Virus record (IMG/VR): IMGVR_UViG_3300025476_000001 | Location: 1-63,517 of that record | From: a virus | Strand: one strand, 5' to 3' | DNA: 63,517 bases | In this document: positions 8,736 to 18,400 of the stretch, one piece after another | Layout: every line of letters begins with the position of its first letter | How positions within the stretch are numbered: the first letter of the stretch is position 1 | Made by a program: the position numbers and the translations under genes | Notes under the pieces: generated by a model | Database searches by the model: none | The model's input: the letters and a program-made list of their open reading frames with translations, nothing else | Told to the model about the DNA's origin: nothing

Positions 8736-8948
8736 ATGGCAAGAGGTAAAGTAAAGTGGTTCAGCAATGCTAAGGGTTATGGTTTCATCACGACTGATGA
8801 GGGCAAAGATATTTTTGTGCATTTCAGCGCTGTTCAGTCGGAAGGTTACAAATCGTTGAAAGAGAACGATGTGGTTGAGTTCGAAATTACTCAGGGTACT
8901 AAGGGCGAACAGGCATCTGACGTCAAACTGATAAACGAAAAACAATGA
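8736..8948 (+). CDS. csp: Cold-shock-domain protein (CspA family)
   Basis: A 70-residue single-domain protein of exactly the usual length. The two RNA-binding motifs are intact: KGYGFI (residues 13-18, RNP1) and DIFVHF (25-30, RNP2), with KWF at 7-9. Csp proteins bind single-stranded RNA or DNA and melt secondary structure. A phage copy could help translate or protect late mRNA; in this window that includes structured RNAs such as the capsid-gene intron, which is speculation. It has a strong AAAGGAG site and overlaps the next gene by ATGA, so it belongs to the structural operon. Confidence 0.95.
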   Translation: MARGKVKWFSNAKGYGFITTDEGKDIFVHFSAVQSEGYKSLKENDVVEFEITQGTKGEQASDVKLINEKQ

Positions 8949-9235
8949 GCGAAGAGATTCTAGATAGTTCCGAGAGAGAGGCGATTTTGAGGCAGGTGAT
9001 TTCCAAGCCCAAGCCTGCCACTAGTGAGGCAAAGCAACAGCCGGAGAGTGGCTCTCCCTCCCACTCTTCGGATCTCTCTAAGAGAGATTTTGGTTCACTT
9101 CTCGAGGAATCGTTGACGTTGCGTGAAGAGTTTGACGAGAATGAAAACGCTGAAATGGATGCTACGCGCAAGGAAGTAATTTCCGAATCGCGTGTAGATT
9201 TGATATCAGATGTGTTACGGAGTCTTATAAAGTGA
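8945..9235 (+). CDS. Acidic hypothetical protein (96 aa)
   Basis: Starts at ATGA overlapping the cold-shock stop and ends overlapping the next GTG. It is rich in Glu, Ser and Asp, with a flexible Pro/Ser middle (residues 20-45) between helical ends ([12 protein letters not shown] and [14 protein letters not shown]). It resembles no family I know; the charge pattern suits a head-core or assembly-accessory protein. Confidence 0.5.
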   Translation: MSEEILDSSEREAILRQVISKPKPATSEAKQQPESGSPSHSSDLSKRDFGSLLEESLTLREEFDENENAEMDATRKEVISESRVDLISDVLRSLIK

Positions 9236-9600
9236 GAAGTATAGCTAATAAAATATTATATGCAACGCGAGACTTTTCCGAAACGCAGTACGCACCTGTA
9301 TTAGAAAAGGCGTTGATTGAGTTTCGTAGAAATAACTTCGACGCAACCGAAAAATATTTATCTCAATTGCCTACGGAGTACGAATTGTTAGAGAATCTTA
9401 TAGATAGAGTTAAAGATAAGCCGGTTTATGCCAATCTTAAAAAGATACTTAATGCAGAGTCTGTATCAATCGCAGATCAGAAGATAGCGTTGAGTTCTCT
9501 TTTTACTAGATGTATAATTGAGTCCAAAGACAATCCCGAGTTTCGCTTGATTGAGAAAATTATACTTGAGAAGTTAGCTAGAGTAGGAGACGTTATATGA
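9232..9600 (+). CDS. Helical hypothetical protein (122 aa), GTG start
   Basis: Begins with GTG at 9232 overlapping the preceding TGA (GTGA) and ends in an ATGA overlap, so start and stop are fixed by translational coupling. Almost entirely helical (for example YAPVLEKALIEFRRNNFDA, then QKIALSSLFTRCIIES). No recognised domain. Confidence 0.5.
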   Translation: MRSIANKILYATRDFSETQYAPVLEKALIEFRRNNFDATEKYLSQLPTEYELLENLIDRVKDKPVYANLKKILNAESVSIADQKIALSSLFTRCIIESKDNPEFRLIEKIILEKLARVGDVI

Positions 9601-10013
9601 GTGAACTTGAGAAGTTTGCCAAACACATTAAAAAGGATGTAGAAGAACCGTCCTTGATGATGCCTATGAAGTCAACGTATTCAGCTGAGGCAAAGGAACC
9701 TACAGTAAAACAATTTAATGGTGCCAAAACTCATTACGACGTCAACGAGACTGAAGTTGTTCTACAGCCAGAAAGCATTCAACAGTTGCGTTCAGCGTTT
9801 GCTGCTATGGATGCTATATCAATAGAAGGTTTCGATTCATCAGATTTGTATGATATATATTTCGAGGGAGTTACTGGTTGGAAGAATCAATCCGATGACG
9901 TAGTAATTGACGAACTACTTTTGCGACTGAAAGAGAACAATGAAGGGGCAGACGACGAAAATGCTATGACGCCCGAACAATTTGCACAAAAGTTGATTAA
10001 GGAATATGTTTAG
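9597..10013 (+). CDS. Hypothetical protein (138 aa)
   Basis: Coupled by ATGA to the gene before, and overlapping the next start by 8 bases. A polar, probably disordered first half is followed by a helical, acidic second half (SDDVVIDELLLRLKE, then TPEQFAQKLIKEYV). No family recognised. Confidence 0.5.
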   Translation: MSELEKFAKHIKKDVEEPSLMMPMKSTYSAEAKEPTVKQFNGAKTHYDVNETEVVLQPESIQQLRSAFAAMDAISIEGFDSSDLYDIYFEGVTGWKNQSDDVVIDELLLRLKENNEGADDENAMTPEQFAQKLIKEYV

Positions 10014-12447
10014 AGAATTAGTAGAATCAACAATCGATTTATATGAATCCACTACTCCTGAAGAGTTAATTTCTTCTCTTGAGCATAAGATTATGGATAG
10101 GTTGAAGTTGCCTGACATAGACGATATTATTTTGTCTAATGAGTTGCAACAGAAGATTTTCTCTGCTGAGTCCAATAAACAGTTCGAGGGAATAGTCACT
10201 GTATCTGGAGAACCTTGGATAGCAGTGTGCACCGTGTACCGTCGGCGTAATAGTACAATTGAATTAGATTTCATACATAAATTTAGAGAAACTCGAGAGT
10301 CTATTGTTGAGGCGTTCGAACAGTATGAATATCATCCATCAGAGAATCGTGAAGAGTTGATGATGGACTTTTTCTTGATAGCATCGTTGCCCATACCTGC
10401 TGACGATGATTTGGCATTTGCATTACAGGACATACGTACAGAGTTTTATCCTTGGATGAAGTCACATATGTTGCATTCGGTTGAGTTTGCAATATGTGCT
10501 GAATTTCGTCATATGTTCGATAGAGAGAGTCCGACGCGTATTACGCAATTTTTTAAGGAACATAATGCTGAAGATTTTCTTACTAAATATGCCATGTACT
10601 ATGGTGCTATGACCGGTGGTGGTTCTACGTTGACCAAAGTAATATCGCCAAAAAATTTAGATATAGCCAGATTGCGTACGGAGTTTAAATCTTCTGAAGA
10701 AGGATACAAAAAGTCATATCAAGCGAAAAAGTACACTAAAATTTCTGACTACGAATTTATGTTGTTAGCCAAGGACGCCTTCGTTCAATTAGAGTGGGCT
10801 GGACAATACGGCGGACAGGCATGGGCTAATATTGCTGATGCGTGGATCAAGTTGAGTTCTGCTAATAACGATAAAGATATAGTTGCATATATCGATCACA
10901 TTTACGATTTGGAGCATAATACCGGTACCATGTTGAACAAGATAAAGTCATACATGGATGCAGATTCCTCTTTTAAGTGGATACGTCGTGCATTAGATTA
11001 TAAATATCAGACAGAGAGTTTGTATGATTTGTTCGATATGTGTTCTCCTGATTTGCAGAAGTTCGCAGCTGCTGTTATATATTCCTCGACCGGCGACACT
11101 ATTGAGAATTGGCAGAAAAAGGGTGGTAAGCTTGAAGGATACCGACCAGGTCGCGACAAATACCTATCTATTGGCGATAAAGTTATATATACTGGTCCGC
11201 GTGACGATTTGAAGGGATTGACTGGGATAATAAGAGGTTCCGATAAAGGTGCGTTTCAAGTAGAATTTACACAAGGCGTTCAGGAAGCCAATACAATTAT
11301 GGCAAATGTATTAGCTAAGTATTTAGAGAAGGCAGAATATGGACTACCGATTACAGATATCAATGCAGTAGATGCCGGCGACATCGTTGTATGTATTAAT
11401 CCGGGTTCTGGTCAATCGTTGACACCTGGCAAGAAATATAAAGTACTAGACAAGAAAATAAATGGAGCTGGAAAGTTTATGATAACAGTGGAAAGTGACG
11501 AGAGCGCCAAAGAGATTTATTATTTATATAGATTTGCATTGCCTCAGGCGACCTCTGTTCCAAAATCGTCTAAGTCTAAGAAACCTAAACTGCAGATTGG
11601 TGATAAAGTATCTGTTGAGATGATGGGTGCTAATTATGGCACTTATGACGATATGGCTAAGATGATGAATCTTGATAATTGGTCACATGGTACTTTGTAC
11701 GATTTGGGATATTCAAAGGGAGACACTGGTACTATTAAATTACTCAAGACGCACCCAGAAAAACCCACTACTGTTGTTGCCGGTGTCACTATGGACAAAG
11801 ACAAGAAAGATATACTGATTGGTACCTATGGTTTAAAGAAAGTTGAAGAGGTTGTTCCCGAGGAGAATGAAGTTGAGGGAACAAAACTTTCTGACTTTAA
11901 AGAGGGCGATAAAGTTAAATATATAGGTGGCAATGTCAAATGGAAGAATAAGATTGGCAAAGTTGACAGTATTGGTGATAAATGGGTAGAAGTAGTATTC
12001 TCTGGTGGCAAACATTCAGCTAACCCGACCAATCTGATTAAGTTAGTTGCCAAAGAGAAACCAACGCAGGAACCAACCACTGACGGGTTTGGCGAACCAT
12101 TAGAGCCAGAGAAAGAGATTCCGGTGTCGAAGATGCAGGCTCTTAAGTACAAAGTTGGCGACAAGATTCTCTGTGGTTCAGGTACACCGTCAGTAATCAC
12201 TGACATAGATGGTAGTGATATAGAACACAAACATTTGAACGATGACTCTATTGATACATGCGATGTGAAAGATATCAAACAATATGTAGAGTCTGAACTT
12301 CACATTGGTGACAATGTTACACTTGTAGATGAACCATCAATAAAGGGTACTATCGATGATGTTGGGGGCGATGGCAACAAGTTTTTTATTTATTGGAAGA
12401 ATGGAACAAAGTCGTGGGCTACGGCAGAGCAACTTAAGAAATCATGA
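10006..12447 (+). CDS. Large protein with C-terminal SH3-like/KOW-like repeats
   Basis: 813 residues. The N-terminus (FRELVESTIDLYES) resembles the amphipathic starts of other head-region proteins here. Residues 20-380 are mainly helical and unrecognised. From about 390 the chain carries a series of small beta-barrel-like modules, each opening with a 'GD-V' turn: GDKVIYTG (about 391), GDIVVCIN (458), GDKVSVEM (532), GDKVKYIG (634), GDKILCGS (719) and GDNVTLVD (768), most followed by G-x-I/V and a bulky residue as in KOW/SH3 folds. Likely a virion structural or DNA/RNA-contacting protein. It is overlapped at its end by the giant gene that follows. Confidence 0.6.
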   Translation: MFRELVESTIDLYESTTPEELISSLEHKIMDRLKLPDIDDIILSNELQQKIFSAESNKQFEGIVTVSGEPWIAVCTVYRRRNSTIELDFIHKFRETRESIVEAFEQYEYHPSENREELMMDFFLIASLPIPADDDLAFALQDIRTEFYPWMKSHMLHSVEFAICAEFRHMFDRESPTRITQFFKEHNAEDFLTKYAMYYGAMTGGGSTLTKVISPKNLDIARLRTEFKSSEEGYKKSYQAKKYTKISDYEFMLLAKDAFVQLEWAGQYGGQAWANIADAWIKLSSANNDKDIVAYIDHIYDLEHNTGTMLNKIKSYMDADSSFKWIRRALDYKYQTESLYDLFDMCSPDLQKFAAAVIYSSTGDTIENWQKKGGKLEGYRPGRDKYLSIGDKVIYTGPRDDLKGLTGIIRGSDKGAFQVEFTQGVQEANTIMANVLAKYLEKAEYGLPITDINAVDAGDIVVCINPGSGQSLTPGKKYKVLDKKINGAGKFMITVESDESAKEIYYLYRFALPQATSVPKSSKSKKPKLQIGDKVSVEMMGANYGTYDDMAKMMNLDNWSHGTLYDLGYSKGDTGTIKLLKTHPEKPTTVVAGVTMDKDKKDILIGTYGLKKVEEVVPEENEVEGTKLSDFKEGDKVKYIGGNVKWKNKIGKVDSIGDKWVEVVFSGGKHSANPTNLIKLVAKEKPTQEPTTDGFGEPLEPEKEIPVSKMQALKYKVGDKILCGSGTPSVITDIDGSDIEHKHLNDDSIDTCDVKDIKQYVESELHIGDNVTLVDEPSIKGTIDDVGGDGNKFFIYWKNGTKSWATAEQLKKS

Positions 12448-15400
12448 TAATTATTAAATTGTTAGAGAAGTTTGGCTTATTAGAGAAGAAAGACGAAACT
12501 GTTGGCAAATTATATTTAGTGCGCCATGCTAAGACAGCATTGAACGCAGCCAACGGTGAAGATAAAGACAAAATACGCGGTTGGAAAGATATTCCACTCG
12601 ATGAAATTGGGCGTAAACAAGCTAAAGAATTAGCGACTGAGTTTAATGGCATACATATAGATAAAATATATAGTTCAGATTTGTCTCGTTGTGAAGAAAC
12701 AGCCCAGGCAATAGCAGAAGTTGTGGATACGCATGTGGAATCCACCGAACATCTGCGTCCTTGGCATCTGGGAAAGTATGAAGGCAAAGAATCCAAAAAG
12801 ATAGCAGACGAAGTACGCGATTACGTGGAGAACAAACCTGATACTGCTGTGGATAGTGGTGAGAGTTTCAATACGTTTTCGCATAGATATCTCGACTTTC
12901 TGCAAAAAATAGCACAGGAAGTAAAAGACGGAAAGACTATTATGATAGTCACGCATTATCGCGACATCAAACTTACGCAAGCGTGGCTCAAGAATGGCGG
13001 TAAAGGTTACGATATTGATGCAGATGAATTTATGAATAATTCAATCGAAACAGGTTGCTCATTTGAAATAGAGCCCAACGATGGAGAGTGGAAAATGTCT
13101 AAATTTGCGAGTCCTAAAACTAAACATAAAGAGATTCATAAGGTCGAAGCGGGTGTCAAAGAGTCTAAATTGAACGAGGAAACATATAAAATAGTTAGAC
13201 TTCATAAGAATGGTAAGAAGAGAGTAATTCAACGTGGATTATCTTTAGAAGATGCTCAAGCTCATTGCAAGGATTCCAAGACGCATGGTGAAGACTGGTT
13301 TGATGGCTATGAAGTTGATGAATCTAAGGAAGAGAAAGAAGAGAGTTCCAAAGACGAAATCAAGATTAAGATGAAGATTCCTGCCGACAAACTGGACGAC
13401 GTCGAAGGTATCAAGATTATGAAGAAAGATGGATCTAAAGTAAATGAAGATTATAAGAAAATGACAGAGCATGAATTGATTAACGCTTACAAATATGCTA
13501 AAGAACAAAAGAATGAAGAATTAGCTCTAGTATTTGAGTTAGAGCTGAAAGAACGAGGATATGATTTGAATAAACTAAATGAGCCTGTCAAAGAGGGAGA
13601 GAAGATAGGCGTCAATTCCTACGCAGTCCAGAAGTTTTGTCAGTGCATTCACCCAAATCCAGGTAAAGAGAGAAACAAAACTGGATATTATCAATGTCAA
13701 AATTGTGGACACAAAATACATTTACTTCCGGCAACTAGATCTGATGGCACTACGGTTGAAGAGTCCAAACTTAATGAAGTTGATGATGACAGTCAGAATG
13801 CATCGCATGGTGCTAAGAAAGCTGGTCATCACGTGAGTAAGGGAAATAGAAGTGCTGTCAATACGTTAGGTACTATTGTTCCAGATCAAGTTGTATTAAT
13901 ATCTATGCGCAGTCCAGAACTTGAAGAAAAGAATCTTCCCGAATTCGATGGCTTATTGACCGGTATGCTTAAAGAAGACGATATGATGGGTGGTGGCTCC
14001 ACAGTAGCGATGTCGGCTGTTGTCAAAGATAAGAGTGGAAAGACAATTCCTCAAGACGAACATGCTATATTAGACAAAGATATTAAGTGTGAAAAATGCG
14101 GAAATGATAAGTTTCAACACTTTAGCGATATTGGCGTTGATTATGATTATTGTACCAAATGTGGTGCTAAGTATGATGAAGATGGTAAACTAATACCAGA
14201 GGGCCCAGAATCAGTAGAAGAGTCAGCTCTAGATACTACTGGTCAATCAGCTGGATATGCTAACTTAGGTGCGCCTTATCGCGTGAAACCAGACGTTTCG
14301 CGCATTCCACAGAAAGAAGAACAAGACACGAAAGAAGGCGTTGAGGATCAACCTGATTTGGCTCATGCCGAACAGGAAGCATCTCAATCTACCAAAGAAT
14401 ATTTGGGCAACAACGGTGCAGAAAATTATTACTATTTAGTTACAGTGAACACATTGTCCGATGATGAAGGTCCAGCTCAAGACGTTCAGGTAGTCGATGC
14501 TGACGGTGAAGTTAAGTTCTCTGCGAAAGAGAGGCAATTAGATCCTTCAGATGTCGGAAACGTTATTGCTACTGCTATTAAAGAGTTGGAAGTCACTAAC
14601 GTTGCGTTCGAACTCGTTCAGAAATATATAGTTGAGCCTCAGGTGGAGACTGAAGAGGATATTGAAGAACTCGAGAAAGATAAAGAAGCTGAAGGCGAAG
14701 AGGATACGGAAGATAAAGAAGCAGAAACCGAGACTCCTAAAGAGGAACCGTTCAACAAAGAAGCGGGTGAACCTGCGAGAAAGACTACTACTCCCGGAGT
14801 GAACAGATTTGACAATCAGGTGGGTGAGAATGTAGATACCGGTTTCTACTCTTTCGTGGAAGCTATGCGCGATACGAATGTTTCACGAGAAACATTCTCC
14901 TCTGCTGTGCCGTTGAATGAAGCGTTAGGCGATATTACTATCGAGACTGAATACGCTATTGCTGTTGAAGAGTTGATTAAGAAACTATTAGGTGTTGAAT
15001 GGAATCAGTCCAATGATGAGGAAGTATATAATTTGTTTAACGATGCTGGATTGAAATACGTTGCGGATCAAGTAAAACAAATCGTTGAAAAACTTCCAAT
15101 AAAGATAATTGAAATTAGATTTATTGAAACAGATTCTAGCAATTGGTCTCATGCGAGTGCATATTATAAAGTTACGCTTACTGGATCAAAAGTAGCATTG
15201 AAGACTGTTGCTGGTGAAGAGAGCAATTTGTATTATAATTGGGAAGACATGTCAGAGGCAAAAAAGAAATCAGAACCTGACGAACCAGAACAATCTCCTG
15301 AAGAACAGAAGTTGTGGACAGAGCACGATAAGATGGGACGCAAACTTTTCGGTAAGAAACGTTGGGAGATGGCTAACTTTGGTTGGGGCAGTAGTGAAGA

Positions 15401-18400
15401 TAGTGTATGCACCAAAGTGTACGGCAATCCGCCACAAACATTCTCGTCGCATATTGACAAACATGGCAACGTCGAACATAGCGAACCCGAACTTTATGAA
15501 TCTGTAGTTTCTCGATGTGAAGATTTGTTTGAATCAATGTCGAGAAAAGATTACGACCAGATTAAATATCTTGATGCTAGTCAGTTGGCGCATAAGTTAG
15601 ATATATCGTACTCGTCAGCGCGTCATCTGAAGGCGTTATTGAATAAGGGCGTTAGTCCAGCAGCCGCAGTTGATGATGTAGTGGCTTGTAATGCTAAGAC
15701 AGAAGAGGCGGACGAGAAATGTTCTGACTCACGCAATATATATTGTAGTAAATGTGGTGGTGCAAATGTCTCTCTGAAGAATAATGTAGTGGCTTGTAAT
15801 GATTGTAAATACGCTCTCAAGTTGAATGTCAAGGAATCAGTGTTGAATGAAGATATCACTAAAGATGTTCAGTATCTAAAGTGGGCCAAAGATCACGGTC
15901 TAGACGCTCATCACGGTGATACAATCAAGCGATACAAAGATACTGAGAACTATAAAAAGGCTAAAGAACGTGAAGATATGAAAGATGAATCGATGAACGA
16001 AGAGATGGATGTATATGACGCAGATAAAGGCGATGCTAACAATGCACTCGGAGCATTGCGCAATGCTATCGGTTTAGATAAAGGTACAACTCCAGTAGCA
16101 AAACAGTTTCTCACGTATCAGGAAGGTACCTCCAACAAATATCACTATTTCGCGATGTTTAAACGAGGAAATGAATATGTGGCGGCTAACGCGTTTGGTC
16201 GTATCGGGTACTATCCGCAGACGTCAGTATTTTCTACGGGTGACAAAGATACAGTTGAGATTGATTTTAACGACAAGATTTCTAAGAAGATGAGCAAAGG
16301 CTACAAAGTAGTAGAGGCAACGGAGCCATTCATAAGCAAAGAAACTCGATTTTCTCATCCAGAGGGTGCAGAATCTAGACTTAATACGTTTATTAAGAGA
16401 TTTCCTAAGGCAAGCGATAAGAAAAAGTTGGCAGATGCGTTTAACAGAGGTTGGAACCCATTTGATGTTGGTTCAGGACAAAACGCAGTTCTTCATGCTA
16501 CTGAATATCTAAATGGACCAAAAGGATACAAGAAGGATACCAAAGAATCAGTGACTGAGTGCAAAGTCGGCGATATAGTAAGAATTAAAGATGATGCCGA
16601 GAAATCTATGTATCATGTTGAGAAAATCGTTGGTAATACAGCAACTATATCAGATTATGACACGCACGAAAACAAACATACTGTTGACTTAGATGCTTTG
16701 GAATTAGACGAGAAAGTCACTGAGGCTGTTCCGCAAGGATTCACAAAGGCAGTTGCGCCAGAAGTAGAGAAGCCGAAAATATTGCAACCCGAGATTAAAG
16801 AAAAGATTGAAAAACTCTACGAATTGTCGGAACGTCTTAAGACAGAGACTCTCAAGATTGAATCCAAGATAATGAAAGAATTGGGTCTTGCGCAACTACC
16901 CTCTGAAGAAATTGAAGATATGCGCAAAGAAGTTCGCGAATATCTGTTGAAAGAGAAGATTTCAGTTGCAGAGTGCGAGGCAGTAGTTGCTAAAGTGTTC
17001 GGTCGTACATTGGCGCCTAAAGCTATCGACGTAATCAATGCGTTGTCGTCCGAATTGTCTGCAAAGATTCTCAATCGTCTGAAAGAACAGGAAGAGGCGA
17101 TGCAACAGATTTCGTACTATCTGAAAGTAGAACCCAAGAAGGTAAAAGAGGGAATACTTACGAAAGTTGGCGAATTCATCAAAGGAATGATTGGCAAGTT
17201 GACTGGTTGGCTTGACGGTTTCAATTACGCAGTGCAACAGTTGAAACATGCTATTGAACAACCAGTTACCGAAGGTGCATTCAAGAACATAGATATTGAC
17301 ATCAGAGACATGATTCGTGCAGGGAAATCGGACGAAGAAATAAAGAACAAGTATACTGATTTATCTCCATATGCAATCACGAAGATTCGCGGAGAAGAGA
17401 AACCTGAACCAGTGACCGAGAAAAAGAACGATATTCCTAAGTGCGAAGACTGTGGTAAAGCATTAAGTACAGATCGCGAAGTTGATTGGATGAAGTGTAC
17501 TAAATGTATAGCCAAGCATGAGAACGAGTCAAAAGTGACTGACGCGAAATTACCTCCGAAACCTAAAGTTGGCGACGGAGTAGAACGAAGAGACATGTCC
17601 AAGGTCAATGGAAACGTCACCAAAATAGTTGATGACAACACAGTAGAAGTTAACTGGGGTCAGGGCGAAAAGACGTCAGAACCAATCAAAAATCTGGCAT
17701 TGGTAGCTCGAGAATCCGTCGCAGAGAGATTACTGGAGAAGTTCGATTTGAACGAGAAGACTGAAATAGTAACAGGAAAACAATATGAGTTGTTTGGACC
17801 AGATGGGTTACTGGGAACAGTAAAGATTGTGTCTACCGATGCTGAAGATACGACATTCGTTGACTTAAAGACGGGTAATCAGCTATCTCTTCCTACTCCA
17901 GCGTGTCAGGTTTGTATGGAACCGATTGACGTCAACGAAGTAGCACCTCCTGGCGGTGAATATATCGTCAAGAAGTTCGATTTGAACGAGAAGACTGAAA
18001 TAGTAACAGGAAAACAATATGAGTTGTTTGGACCAGATGGGTTACTGGGAACAGTAAAGATTGTGTCTACCGATGCTGAAGATACGACATTCGTTGACTT
18101 AAAGACGGGTAATCAGCTATCTCTTCCTACTCCAGCGTGTCAGGTTTGTATGGAACCGATTGACGTCAACGAAGTAGCACCTCCTGGCGGTGAATATATC
18201 GTCAAGAAGTTGAAACATAAGAAGGGCGTCAATCCTTACGCAGTCGCGTGGAATATGAGAAACAAAGGCGACAAGTTTCATAAGGGTGCTCACGCAGGCG
18301 AGAAGATGAAGTCAGTCGGTGAGTCTCTTCTCGACAAGTTTGATTTGATGGAAGCCGAGCCTTTTATAAGTAAAGGAACAAGAATCCCGCACCCTGAGGG

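Noticed and set aside
11826-12278. A 150-aa minus-strand ORF and other long minus-strand ORFs.
   Set aside because: They lie opposite well-supported plus-strand genes, lack ribosome sites, and have Ser/Leu-rich shadow compositions.
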